Shown here piece by piece: positions 51,153 to 58,895 of a DNA stretch of 64,000 bases (the stretch's first letter is position 1; every line of letters begins with the position of its first letter). The translations under genes and the position numbers were made by a program. The notes under the pieces are model-generated. The model was not told where the DNA came from. It searched no databases and saw nothing but the letters and a program-made list of their open reading frames with translations. This DNA is from a virus: IMG/VR virus record IMGVR_UViG_3300028802_000012, positions 1-64,000 of that record, one strand, 5' to 3'.

Positions 51153-52256
51153 CTAGCTGGCGCTGGTGCGCTGGGCCTTGGCCTGGGCCTTACGAGCCGC
51201 CTTGGCGGTGTCATTGGGCACGACGGCGCCCGTGATCGTCTTGTCGCGGACGGTCGCCAGGATCGGCGTGCTGTTGCCGTGCGCGGTCAACATGTCCAGC
51301 AGCTTCGGCTGGATCTCATCGCTGGCGAAGTAGCTATAGCCGCCGCCCGTCTGGCCGTTCTGGAACAGATCGCCGCTGAGCCGGAAGATCGTCTTGTACT
51401 TATTGCAGCCATCGAGAATGGCGTAGTGCGTCCCGCTGGTCGGCCGTTCGGTCCCGAACGGCTTCTCCTGTGGCGCGGGTGCCGGCGTGCGTGCCTCCTC
51501 CGTGACCACGTCCAGCGTGGTTTCGTTCTGCGGATTGCTCATGGCCTTGACCACGGCACTGGTGCCGTGGTGCCGACAGGGGCTCTTGGCCGTGTTCCAC
51601 TGGCACGGTGTGCCGTCCTTCTTGGGCAGACCGCACCGTGTGACACCCGGCTTGTCCTGGGCCTGTTCAGCTGGCGTCAGCGCGCTGTCGTTCTGGCGCG
51701 CGTTCCTGGTCTGCTCGTCGTACGGCGCATAGATGGCAGCCGCTTTCGCGGCTGCCAATTCCTGCTCTAGCTCCTGGATGCGCTGGCGCTGCATCTCCAG
51801 GATCGGCCTGATCGCGGCGAGCTTGGTCAGGTACTCAGCCTCGATGGTGGCGCGAAGCTGGGCTTCGTCGATCGTCGGGGCAGGGGTGCTGGTTTGGACA
51901 TCCGCACCCAAACCCGCAGGGGTGGGCAGGCTGATCGCCGCTGTGCGCTTCTCCGCTCTGGCCGCCTCACGCGCGGCATCGCGGCGGGTCTCGTAGGCTT
52001 TCATCGCCTTGAACTTGGCCGCGCCGTCGGTGCTCAGCGTGGCACCAGGCACCTGGCGCAAGCACTCGATGTGCGTCCAGACAATCGCCGTCCCCGTGAA
52101 GGAACGGGCGGCGATCGCGCCAGAAGGCACGCTCACGTTGCAGAACAGGCAATCATAGTTGGTCGTCCTGCTTTCGCCACTGGCGCGAGTGCTCTGGAAA
52201 AAGGGCGTGAAAATGTTGTACTTCTGCACAGGTGTCACGGTGTCAGTGTAGGCCAC
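51153..52256 (-). CDS. Two-zinc-site hypothetical protein with conserved structured leader
   Basis: 367 residues from a GTG at 52256 with GAGAAAGAC upstream. N-terminal CLFC and HIEC form a putative zinc site; a second site is CGLPKKDGTPCQWNT ... CRHH, the pattern of a small DUF5763-type domain. A coiled-coil middle (ILEMQRQRIQELEQELAAAK) separates them. The leader at 52273-52388 is a duplicate of that before the gene at 52592-53107. The context does not define a role. Confidence 0.65.
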   Translation of the reverse strand: MAYTDTVTPVQKYNIFTPFFQSTRASGESRTTNYDCLFCNVSVPSGAIAARSFTGTAIVWTHIECLRQVPGATLSTDGAAKFKAMKAYETRRDAAREAARAEKRTAAISLPTPAGLGADVQTSTPAPTIDEAQLRATIEAEYLTKLAAIRPILEMQRQRIQELEQELAAAKAAAIYAPYDEQTRNARQNDSALTPAEQAQDKPGVTRCGLPKKDGTPCQWNTAKSPCRHHGTSAVVKAMSNPQNETTLDVVTEEARTPAPAPQEKPFGTERPTSGTHYAILDGCNKYKTIFRLSGDLFQNGQTGGGYSYFASDEIQPKLLDMLTAHGNSTPILATVRDKTITGAVVPNDTAKAARKAQAKAQRTSAS

Positions 52257-52272
52257 AATCGTGTCTTTCTCG

Positions 52273-52388
52273 CAGGCAAAACTGCCTGGTGTACGGATGA
52301 GCCGACGCCATAGGTCATCGCAGATTTGACCTATCCCTGTTCAGACAGGGTCCGTGTCTACTCCATTCTGGAGTAGACAGGGTCGCAC
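52273..52388 (-). ncRNA. Structured leader element, copy 1
   Basis: Four hairpins in order on the minus strand: A 52355-52379 (11 bp), B 52335-52350 (CCCTGT/ACAGGG), C 52310-52334 (ATAGGTCA/TGACCTAT, loop AATCTGCGA), D 52273-52288 (CAGGCA/TGCCTG). It ends 17 nt before the GTG start at 52256. The same order, spacing and loop occur at 53125-53230 with changed but still paired stems. Confidence 0.7.
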
Positions 52389-52404
52389 GAATGGCTCGCG
52401 CTGG

Positions 52405-52497
52405 CTAGATGGAGCGGCGCACGTACGCCGGATACCGATAGCGGAACCAATCAACTTCTGCGCGCAGCTTCCAGTACCAGACGATCAGGGTTTCCAT
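52405..52497 (-). CDS. 30-residue basic/aromatic microprotein
   Basis: ATG 52497 has AGGAGAAAGACC upstream. The product METLIVWYWKLRAEVDWFRY, followed by RYPAYVRRSI, is rich in Trp, Tyr and Arg and may be membrane-active or nucleic-acid binding. A frame extending to 52650 is not supported. It sits just before leader copy 1. Confidence 0.55.
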   Translation of the reverse strand: METLIVWYWKLRAEVDWFRYRYPAYVRRSI

Positions 52498-52535
52498 GCG
52501 TTGGTCTTTCTCCTGGCATGGCCAGGGTGAACGTA

Positions 52536-52564
52536 GACCCCCGTAGCGCGCCGCTACGGGGGTC
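52536..52564. other. 13-bp perfect hairpin
   Basis: GACCCCCGTAGCG (52536-52548) pairs with CGCTACGGGGGTC (52552-52564) around a 3-nt loop, between two minus-strand genes. No T-run follows on the minus strand. A processing or stalling site is possible. Confidence 0.65.
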
Positions 52565-52591
52565 AAAAGGCACGCTAGGCTCGCGGCTGGA

Positions 52592-53107
52592 CTAGACGCG
52601 CTTGATGAGGAACCAGACACCCTTTTCGGTGGCATGGGCGCGGCAATCAAACTTGCCGGCGCTCGCCAGGCGAAGCTTCAACGAGCGGGTGATCGCAGCC
52701 CAGATTTTCGTCGTCGGCGACTTGGCCGCGCTGTTCTCGGAGCGGCGAATGCGCAGCATGCACGACGGCTGCGTGTCGAGCCACTCCAGCACGGGGTACC
52801 AGTCGTTCGTCGTGGCGCGCAGTGCCAATGCCTTGAAGAGCACCTCGTCAATCTTTTCCGTCTCGACGACGAACCCGTCAGGACTGGTGAAACTGGCGAC
52901 ACCCTTGACGGGAGCGGTCTTGACGGGAGCGGTCTTGACGGGAGCGGTCTTGACGGGAGCGGTCTTGACGGGAGCGGTCTTGACGGGAGCGGTCTTGACG
53001 GGAGCGGTCTTGACGGTCACAGGGGCGACAGGGGCGACGCCATACTTCGCCTGGAGCGCGGCCATTTCCTGGTCAAAGGACATCGGAGCAACAGTCTGGG
53101 CGGTCAT
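52592..53107 (-). CDS. Hypothetical protein with seven KTAPV repeats
   Basis: 171 residues from ATG 53107 with GAGAAAGAC upstream. After a 32-residue N-terminus come seven perfect KTAPV units, then a folded-looking C-terminal domain (FTSPDGFVVETEKIDEVLFK, NDWYPVLEWLDTQPSCMLRI, GKFDCRAHATEKGVWFLIKR). The repeat probably forms an extended linker. It follows a leader (53125-53230) homologous to that of the gene at 51153-52256. The function is unknown. Confidence 0.65.
   Translation of the reverse strand: MTAQTVAPMSFDQEMAALQAKYGVAPVAPVTVKTAPVKTAPVKTAPVKTAPVKTAPVKTAPVKTAPVKGVASFTSPDGFVVETEKIDEVLFKALALRATTNDWYPVLEWLDTQPSCMLRIRRSENSAAKSPTTKIWAAITRSLKLRLASAGKFDCRAHATEKGVWFLIKRV
52905..53009 (-). repeat. 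15-nt minisatellite, 7 perfect copies
   Basis: TTGACGGGAGCGGTC repeated seven times without change, in frame, encoding KTAPV on the minus strand. Perfect copies suggest recent expansion or ongoing slippage. Confidence 0.95.
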
Positions 53108-53124
53108 ACCGGTTCTGTCTTTCT

Positions 53125-53230
53125 CAGTTTTGCAACTGGTGTACGAATTCCTACGCCATAGGCTATCGCAAACTTAGCCTATCCCGTTGCATCGGGCACA
53201 GCCTGCTAGCGTGCTAGCAGGCTATCGCAC
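53125..53230 (-). ncRNA. Structured leader element, copy 2
   Basis: Hairpins A (53201-53222, 10 bp, 2-nt loop), B (CCCG/CGGG, 53183-53196), C (ATAGGCTA/TAGCCTAT, 53158-53182, loop AGTTTGCGA) and D (CAGTT/AACTG with loop GCAA, 53125-53138). It ends 18 nt before the ATG at 53107. Stems C and D differ from copy 1 at several positions but each change keeps pairing. Confidence 0.7.
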
Positions 53231-53232
53231 GC

Positions 53233-53670
53233 TTAGAGTGCTGCGTAATCCGCGCGGGATTTCAACAATCGCGCCGTGATTTTCTCTCGATGCGACAACA
53301 CGCGGCCCGTTTCTTTCTCGCGATGCTGCAACGTTTTGGGATCAGGATCTTCGCGAGTTTTGGGCAGTGACCGCGAGCTAACGTCGTGCAAGCGTGGCTC
53401 ACAGTACCGACCTAGACACTCCTGACATCCTGGTAGGATCACTGGCGCACTGGTCGTGACAACTTCTGAGGGTTTCTCGCACGTTGGCGTGCGACGCTTG
53501 GCTGGTCGGTAGGGATCGGGCAGCACATAGGCTGATCGCGTTGTCGCCAGATACTTCGAGCGTTGTGACATGCGGGGCAGCATCTCGCCTGTAAGCCGTT
53601 TCTCACGGCGCTTTGACGCACGACGATTGCCGCGCGCAGTGACCAGGACATCAGTCACAAAATCAGACAT
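53233..53670 (-). CDS. Basic hypothetical protein, first gene of the minus block
   Basis: 145 residues from ATG 53670 with AGGAGCAACG. The product is rich in Arg, Lys, Ser (RGNRRASKRREKRLTGEM, DPYRPAKRRTPTCEKPSEV) and has CQECLGRYC. It is the gene nearest the divergent noncoding region and is probably transcribed early. It may bind nucleic acid. No family is recognised. Confidence 0.55.
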   Translation of the reverse strand: MSDFVTDVLVTARGNRRASKRREKRLTGEMLPRMSQRSKYLATTRSAYVLPDPYRPAKRRTPTCEKPSEVVTTSAPVILPGCQECLGRYCEPRLHDVSSRSLPKTREDPDPKTLQHREKETGRVLSHREKITARLLKSRADYAAL

Positions 53671-53981
53671 GGATCGTTGCTCCTGAGGATGATGGATCGG
53701 CGGACGTGCCAGACAATTGAATCTGGTCACAGGGAATTGCACCCCATGTAACTGAATTCACGTCCTAAGAAGGCGCAATCCCGTTGGTCGCTACGCCAGT
53801 CACCAATGGCGACCTATTCACGTACACAACGTGATTGCTGTTTCACTCGTTATCTGGCCGTTTCTTACGCTGCCCATCAGTTACATGGGGGACACGAACG
53901 GGGCAAACACAGGGGAGGGAACCGACCAGGATTTGAACGTTGCCGTTCCGATCGATTCTTCCTGCCGCTACCGTCTCGCGG

Positions 53982-54007
53982 GTGGTTCTGGGAATGACCA
54001 GAACCAC
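53982..54007. other. 10-bp hairpin GTGGTTCTGG/CCAGAACCAC
   Basis: Perfect 10-bp stem with 6-nt loop GAATGA. It lies in the noncoding region and is a candidate terminator for transcription from either side; no T-run. Confidence 0.6.
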
Positions 54008-54061
54008 TAGTACGCATGGTCATCCTGATACCCCCGTTTCCTAGGGGGTGGGTGCCTGCGA

Positions 54062-54101
54062 GTCGGGCGGGCAGTGGACACGTCCAATGTGCCCGCCCGA
54101 C
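54062..54101. other. 12-bp GC hairpin with inner hairpin
   Basis: GTCGGGCGGGCA pairs with TGCCCGCCCGAC; the loop contains GGAC-AC-GTCC, which can pair within itself. Confidence 0.65.
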
Positions 54102-54463
54102 GAGAAGAGATCAGGACAATCTGCGATCCGTCACCTACTCACAGGGGACGTACCAGAAAACTATGATCCGTCACCCCGTCAGGATCGCTCGCCAGCGTAC
54201 GGCGGTCCGATCCTTCGAGTGTTCAGGTGTCAAGGTGCTGCGCCGCTCGTCGTTCGGAGGGAAGAGGAGCGGGCAGCGATACCTTGACGGTTCTCCTGGT
54301 AGGGGTGCAAATGATGTTTTGTCTGTCAAGGGGCGTGCTGCATCGGTTTAGCAGGCGGGCTTTGCGGGTCTGACTCGAAGGGACGGAACGAATTCAGGGC
54401 AGTCCCAGCAACCGCTCGTTTTGGGGTCTTTTGGGCAATCGAAGATGCTCCGTTTTTCCCGTC

Positions 54464-54487
54464 GCGTAACGATAGGCGTAACGATAG
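54464..54487. repeat. Tandem 12-nt repeat GCGTAACGATAG x2
   Basis: Two perfect direct copies at 54464-54475 and 54476-54487. Short direct repeats in a noncoding region are common at phage origins or binding clusters. Confidence 0.7.
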
Positions 54488-54814
54488 AAACGGCTCTTAT
54501 CGGGACGGAGTCTCATCAAGACGCGGCTTGCGGGACGGCTTTTTGGGTACCTGGCAAGCGCTCTGAGAATGCCAGGTTTCATCGCGCACATGAGACAGTA
54601 CGGCGATGCCGTACGGTATGGAGCATTAGGACGACAGCGTGTCGCGCCAGACTTGCAAATGTGAAGGGTGACGCAAAGAATTCGTTGCATCATTGTTCAG
54701 AGGGGAAGAGATAGCGCTAAATCCTGGAGATAATTCGCATCCTTAGAGAAAGCATCGTTGCTCAATGCGACGCTTTTGCAGATCCGCAACACTCGAAGAA
54801 GCTACCCTCTTTTC

Positions 54815-54842
54815 TAGATAGACAGACCAGTCTGTCTATCTA
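54815..54842. promoter_or_regulatory. 28-nt perfect palindrome
   Basis: TAGATAGACAGAC (54815-54827), CA, GTCTGTCTATCTA (54830-54842). A 13-bp arm with a 2-nt centre, followed by CTTTT. It could be a protein-binding site or a low-GC terminator. Confidence 0.7.
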
Positions 54843-55190
54843 CTTTTCCCTGTAGTCTCTAGGTATAGGTCGGGAATAGCAGGCACGATAAAGCACTCCC
54901 TGAGTGCTACCTAAGTGATCCCTATGGAGTAGTCTTTTTCAACCTGTCGCGAGTCTGTGACGGGTTTCCACGTTATGCGAAGAGTTTTCTGTCGCATGTT
55001 TAGGTTCGCGCTTTTTCGCGACAGCTAAACCGGTTCAGGATCACTCACCGTTTCGCGTCTCTGACACTGCCAGTCGCGCCGTGCGATCGCTTTTCTTTTA
55101 TCCTTATGGGTGCCTGCGAACACTTCCGAGAAAAATAACCCGCGTCCCCTTCATGACGCGCTCGCGCGCGCGGCTACGCCCGCCTGCGCC

Positions 55191-55259
55191 GGGGGCCTAC
55201 GGCCCCCCTCGCCGTCCTCGCCGTCCAGGCTCCTTCGTCGCCTGGACGGCGAGGACGGC
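55191..55259. other. Two adjacent hairpins, 7 bp and 19 bp
   Basis: GGGGGCC/GGCCCCC (55191-55207) with loop TAC is followed at 55211-55259 by a perfect 19-bp stem (55211-55229 with 55241-55259) and an 11-nt loop. This is the strongest structure in the noncoding region. Confidence 0.7.
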
Positions 55260-55716
55260 TCGGCCATGGCTGGGGTCTTTTGGGTACTCAGGTTTAAACA
55301 CGAAGAAACGGCATGGGATGCTGAGATGCCGATTACCCCGTGATTCTGCGTGGAAGCTTTAAAGCAACCGTCTCAGAATCCCAAATACCCACGTTCCACG
55401 CTCACTCGTCGTCAAAGCCCCGACACTGCGTCACCATTCGACGCTGGCATCTCAAAACAGGGAGAAACCACGGCAACGCGGCGAACTTTCGACACTGACA
55501 ACACACAAACGCACCGGTTTCCCTTCGAGTCAGCCCCGCCTGGCTGCGTTGCACTGGTCTAGCATCGTTGTGACTGCTAGTCGCGATCATCCGCGGGCGG
55601 CGCTGGCGCGTGGCGTATGGGTACACCGGCTCAAATTTTGTGGTAGTAGGAGCACCCCAGGGTCTATTTTGAGATATATACGCTGGAAACGCTCGAAAAG
55701 AGCCTCATAAAGACTA

Positions 55717-55746
55717 TTGACACGTTTGCAGCGCACCCGCTAAACT
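55717..55746 (+). promoter_or_regulatory. Sigma70-type promoter for the rightward operon
   Basis: TTGACA (55717-55722), 18 nt, TAAACT (55741-55746), followed by GGGAGGAG and the ATG at 55767. The -35 is a full consensus match. It would drive the Xre gene and perhaps the packaging genes. Confidence 0.7.
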
Positions 55747-55766
55747 CCTGAGGGAGGAGAAAAGCG

Positions 55767-56180
55767 ATGGAAGACCTCTCCCAGCAACTGTCGGAGATCG
55801 TGAAAACGTGGCGGGCTCGGAGAAAATGGAATCAGGTGCAGCTATCGGCTGCTTCCGGGGTCAGTTTGACCGTCGTCCAGGGTGTTGAACAGGAGACGCA
55901 GCTGCCGAATCTACGCACCCTCAATCGCTTAGCGCATGCGCTAGGCATAGAACTCCGGTTGACAGCGAGCGCGCCTACCGAGGCCTCCTCGGAGGAGGAA
56001 GCGTCCCCGACGCAAGAAGAATCGGAAGATGAACGTCTCCGAGAGGGTGACGTGATGATCGTGCAGGCGTTTCGACGGAGGTTTCCGGACCCGGAGCACG
56101 TCGCAGCCAGGAGTTATGCCGAGGAGTATCCTGACGTAGCGGCGGCGCTCGCCCGTCATGAGGCCAGAAATGGCCGCTGA
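55767..56180 (+). CDS. Xre-family helix-turn-helix regulator
   Basis: 137 residues. Residues 8-55 are the Xre domain (SEIVKTWRARRKWNQVQLSA, ASGVSLTVVQGVEQET, LNRLAHALGIEL). An acidic linker and a C-terminal helix (AARSYAEEYPDVAAALARH) follow. It is the first gene of the rightward block and has a strong promoter and GGGAGGAG. It probably controls the divergent noncoding region. Confidence 0.8.
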   Translation: MEDLSQQLSEIVKTWRARRKWNQVQLSAASGVSLTVVQGVEQETQLPNLRTLNRLAHALGIELRLTASAPTEASSEEEASPTQEESEDERLREGDVMIVQAFRRRFPDPEHVAARSYAEEYPDVAAALARHEARNGR

Positions 56181-56217
56181 AGGCCCCGTACAGCCCGCGA
56201 AGCCCCCAGACGTGACT

Positions 56218-56241
56218 CCGAGGTCAGGCAGGGGCTAGAAT
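56218..56241 (+). promoter_or_regulatory. Possible promoter for a leaderless or near-leaderless transcript
   Basis: TAGAAT at 56236-56241 ends 6 nt before the ATG at 56248; GTGACT about 18 nt upstream is a weak -35. The start point would fall at the ATG itself. No good ribosome-binding site precedes the ATG. Confidence 0.4.
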
Positions 56242-56247
56242 CGGGCT

Positions 56248-56838
56248 ATGGGGTACGGCTATTTGCTCCCGCCACATCAGGGCAATGACCCGGTCCAGGA
56301 TGAGGTCGACCGCTTGCGACGCGAGCGACCCCACACGGCGAACGCGAATCAGCAGCAGAACCAGCACGCCCAGCCCGATGGACGGTTCCTGCCGCCGGGC
56401 GGACTCTCCAGAAAAGCGCGCCAGATGCACGCCAGAAACGGGAACGGCCAGAACAGCACCGCGCCGACCCTGACAGCGGAGCGGGTGATCGAGCAGGATC
56501 TGGTTCCCGGCGAACCGGCTCCGATCCTCCCACCAGCCATGAACGTCGACGCGGTCCTGCGGTATGCGCCTTCCCCGGATCCGCAGCCGACGGTGACCAC
56601 GGGGACACCGACGCTGTCGATCCCAGCGCCCCCAGCGTCGGTCTCGCCAACCCCAACCCCCCTGGCTCCGCTGTCTGGACCCTGCACCGAGGGGGTCTTT
56701 ATCCGGGTCCAGCAGCACAGAATGCTGTTGGACTGCACCCTGCAGGGGCCGCACCCGAATCAGCCGCACATGGCGCCACTCGTCCCGATCGAAGCCGGAG
56801 ACTCCGTCTTCGTCGGCTGGTGGCACCAGGGAGAATAA
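56248..56838 (+). CDS. Pro-rich hypothetical protein
   Basis: 196 residues. The N-terminal and middle regions are Pro/Gln/Thr-rich; the C-terminal 50 residues look folded (TEGVFIRVQQHRMLLDCTLQ, IEAGDSVFVGWWHQGE) as a small beta domain. It starts the packaging cluster. No family is recognised. Confidence 0.55.
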   Translation: MGYGYLLPPHQGNDPVQDEVDRLRRERPHTANANQQQNQHAQPDGRFLPPGGLSRKARQMHARNGNGQNSTAPTLTAERVIEQDLVPGEPAPILPPAMNVDAVLRYAPSPDPQPTVTTGTPTLSIPAPPASVSPTPTPLAPLSGPCTEGVFIRVQQHRMLLDCTLQGPHPNQPHMAPLVPIEAGDSVFVGWWHQGE

Positions 56839-56842
56839 CCGG

Positions 56843-57151
56843 ATGAGTTTGCCGCCCCCAGAACCATCGCCGCTGCCCCCACCCGCAACGCCGCCCCTCC
56901 CACCCGTGACGCCGCCGCTGCCCACCCAGAACCTGATTCCAGCGCAGGCTCCGATCCAGGGCGACGATCTCGTCAGACGGGACGAGGTCCAGCACATGGT
57001 CGCCGGGACCATGGACCTGGTCCAGAAGTACGCCGAGCTGACCGGCCAGATCAGTCTGCTCCGGAGTCAGATCGACACCCTGCAGGGCAGCGTGGATGCC
57101 CTCGACGCGGAGGTCGCAACGATGCAGGAGCAGGCCGTCCCGCATGGTTGA
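56843..57151 (+). CDS. Pro-rich/coiled-coil hypothetical protein
   Basis: 102 residues. A Pro-rich N-terminus (residues 1-35) is followed by a coiled coil (YAELTGQISLLRSQIDTLQG, SVDALDAEVATMQEQ). It overlaps the next gene by 8 nt. Likely a small structural or assembly protein. Confidence 0.55.
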   Translation: MSLPPPEPSPLPPPATPPLPPVTPPLPTQNLIPAQAPIQGDDLVRRDEVQHMVAGTMDLVQKYAELTGQISLLRSQIDTLQGSVDALDAEVATMQEQAVPHG

Positions 57152-57851
57152 TCTCGAAAGCCGGTTGGAAATTCTGGAAGCCCTGGTCGCACGACTGCTC
57201 CGCGAGCGGTTTCTGGACCTGCCCGCCCCTCACCAGCCGGAGGCCTCCGACCCGCCCCCGCGTTCTTCCTCTCTGCTGACCTGGGAGCGCATAGAACCTC
57301 CTCCGCCTGTCTCGCCCTCGGCGCCCCTGCTCACGCAGGACGCCTCGCAGTTCGTACATCCGGAGCCGCACCCGGCGTGGCTGCCTGTCGTCCATGCGAA
57401 CGGGTCGACAGCCTGCGGACGACCCGGGCTCTTTCTGACCCAGCGAGTCTCTGGCGTGCACAAAGCCGGCCCGAATTTCGTACGGATCCTGCCGCGCCTT
57501 CGGGATCCCGCGACGGGGATCTGGATCACCGAACCGTTCCGCGCTCCCGTCTCCAGCGATCTCGTGGTCTGCGCAAGCTGCGCGTCGCCCCTGGAGATCT
57601 GGTCCTCGCAGGATCTGGACTACCGGCCGCATCTCGATAATGAGATCGGCCAGCCCATGCACCCGAAGGCGGCCAGCGCAGCATCCCCCACCCTCCCCGA
57701 CATCCCCCAGGCCTCAGCTTCACCCACCCCCACCCCGTTTACGGACGACGAACGGCTGGCGCAGCTCAAAGCGCAGGCCGCGATCCTGCGCGATCAGGCC
57801 AGTCAGGATCGGGAGCGGGTCTACGGTGCCCCGATCGCCGCGCACTCGTGA
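57144..57851 (+). CDS. Hypothetical protein of the packaging cluster
   Basis: 235 residues from ATG 57144 with AGGAG upstream; a longer frame to 57096 is not used. The N-terminus is a short coiled coil (DLESRLEILEALVARLLRER). A Cys/His-rich centre (STACGRPGLFL, VVCASCASPLEIW) may bind zinc. No family is recognised. Confidence 0.55.
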   Translation: MVDLESRLEILEALVARLLRERFLDLPAPHQPEASDPPPRSSSLLTWERIEPPPPVSPSAPLLTQDASQFVHPEPHPAWLPVVHANGSTACGRPGLFLTQRVSGVHKAGPNFVRILPRLRDPATGIWITEPFRAPVSSDLVVCASCASPLEIWSSQDLDYRPHLDNEIGQPMHPKAASAASPTLPDIPQASASPTPTPFTDDERLAQLKAQAAILRDQASQDRERVYGAPIAAHS

Positions 57852-58233
57852 GCAGCAGCAGGCCGACCGGGACGCCTCCAGGATCTATCATCTGGAGGTC
57901 CGGCTGCATATTGCGAGACGGCTCACCGACGGGTTCACCATCGACGAGATCGCCGACGAACTCCAACTCACCCCGGGTCAGGTCCGTTGGGAGCACCAGC
58001 AGACCATCGCCCGGTACACGAAGATTCTGACCTGGCGCGCGAAAGCCCTGGAGACGCAGCGATGGCGCAAGGCCCGACGCGATGAGCAGCGAGCCCAGGC
58101 CCGAGCCGCCTGGTACCGGCAGAGCCCTCGTCCCGACCGTGCGCCGGGTGTCGGGTACGGTCTTCGGACCCGAGGCGCTCGATCCCCGAGCCCGGCAGGT
58201 ATTGGATCTGCGCAAGCGTGCCCTGCCCTATGA
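57826..58233 (+). CDS. HTH protein, possible small terminase subunit (1)
   Basis: 135 residues from a GTG at 57826 with GGGAG upstream. The centre holds a helix-turn-helix (TDGFTIDEIADELQLTPGQV, EHQQTIARYTKIL) on a basic helix. The last 50 residues overlap the next gene in another frame and look non-native. The location before terminase fits a small packaging subunit, but the next gene is an equal candidate. Confidence 0.55.
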   Translation: MPRSPRTREQQQADRDASRIYHLEVRLHIARRLTDGFTIDEIADELQLTPGQVRWEHQQTIARYTKILTWRAKALETQRWRKARRDEQRAQARAAWYRQSPRPDRAPGVGYGLRTRGARSPSPAGIGSAQACPAL

Positions 58234-58639
58234 CGTCATCGCCGAGATGCTCGGGATCACCGAAGACGAGGCCACCGACCTGGGTCGGCAGGCCCTGCGG
58301 GCGATCAAGCGGGCCACCGTCGAAGAGCTGGACCTGGCCCGCCAGCTCCAAGTAGAACAGCTGGAAGCGATGATCGCTGCCATCTATACGCCGGCAACCG
58401 GCACCGATCTGGATGGCACGCCGCAGCTGGTCAGCCTGGACGCCATCGATCGGATGGTCAAGCTCCTCGATGCCAAGGCCAAACTGCTGGGCCTGAACGC
58501 GCCGACGAAGATCGACATCGACGCCCGCCTGGTTGTCATGGCCGAGGAGCTGAACGCCGACGTCGATGAGCTGCGGGCGATCGCGAACGACGTGCTCAAG
58601 GGCTATACTCCGTCCAGAGCTGGCCGGCGAACGGAGTAG
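58082..58639 (+). CDS. HTH protein, possible small terminase subunit (2)
   Basis: 185 residues. After a disordered N-terminus the sequence has a sigma-like HTH (RQVLDLRKRALPYDVIAEML, GITEDEATDLGRQALRAIKR), then two long helices (ARQLQVEQLEAMIAAIY, DAIDRMVKLLDAKAKLLGL) as in terminase small subunits. It lies about 1.4 kb before the large subunit. The true start may be a GTG near 58139. It overlaps 57826-58233 by 152 nt. Confidence 0.6.
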   Translation: MSSEPRPEPPGTGRALVPTVRRVSGTVFGPEALDPRARQVLDLRKRALPYDVIAEMLGITEDEATDLGRQALRAIKRATVEELDLARQLQVEQLEAMIAAIYTPATGTDLDGTPQLVSLDAIDRMVKLLDAKAKLLGLNAPTKIDIDARLVVMAEELNADVDELRAIANDVLKGYTPSRAGRRTE

Positions 58640-58646
58640 CCCCCTC

Positions 58647-58895
58647 ATGCATGAACCGGTACGCGAAGCCGCCGTCGTCAGCCCGGTCGCCCACGAAAAG
58701 GCGCATACCCGCCTGGCCCTGGCGGCCCTGCTGGCCAGTCTGGCGGCCGTGGTCATCGCCGTCATGCTGGCGGTGTACCTGCTGTGGATCATCGTCTCCC
58801 AACCGAAAGCCACCGGCTTCGATGCTGACGGCGTCCGCTGCTATCGGGCGGCCTCGGAGATGACCTGCATCAAGACGGCGGAGCCGCCACGCTAA
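58647..58895 (+). CDS. Single-span membrane protein, possible holin/antiholin
   Basis: 82 residues from ATG 58647 with GGAG. One long hydrophobic helix (ALAALLASLAAVVIAVMLAV) follows a charged start. The C-terminal part has two Cys (GVRCYRAASEMTCIK), so it may face the periplasm. It lies near a C39-like peptidase (59100-59858), which would fit a lysis group, but this is inference. Confidence 0.55.
   Translation: MHEPVREAAVVSPVAHEKAHTRLALAALLASLAAVVIAVMLAVYLLWIIVSQPKATGFDADGVRCYRAASEMTCIKTAEPPR

Larger units (their letters stand above)
53671..55766. other. 2.1 kb hairpin-rich noncoding region, possible origin or control region
   Basis: The minus-strand block ends here and the plus-strand packaging genes start. 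Frames in it (up to 111 codons) lack ribosome-binding sites and protein-like sequence, so no gene is called. It holds the separately listed hairpins, direct repeats, a 28-nt palindrome, and an inverted repeat CTGTCGCGA (54944-54952)/TCGCGACAG (55016-55024). Part of it (54700-55100) is more AT-rich than the genes. Divergent promoters and a replication or packaging origin would fit. Confidence 0.5.

Noticed and set aside
53920-53960. tRNA-like sequence (GGATTTGAACG on the plus strand)
   Set aside because: The flanking bases do not form a 5-bp T-stem and no cloverleaf or acceptor stem could be found on either strand.
54016-54351. Open frame of 111 codons in the noncoding region
   Set aside because: No ribosome-binding site, crosses hairpins, composition unlike neighbouring genes.
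54394-54693. Minus-strand frame of 99 codons in the noncoding region
   Set aside because: No ribosome-binding site and unusual Arg/Cys/Tyr-rich sequence; treated as chance.
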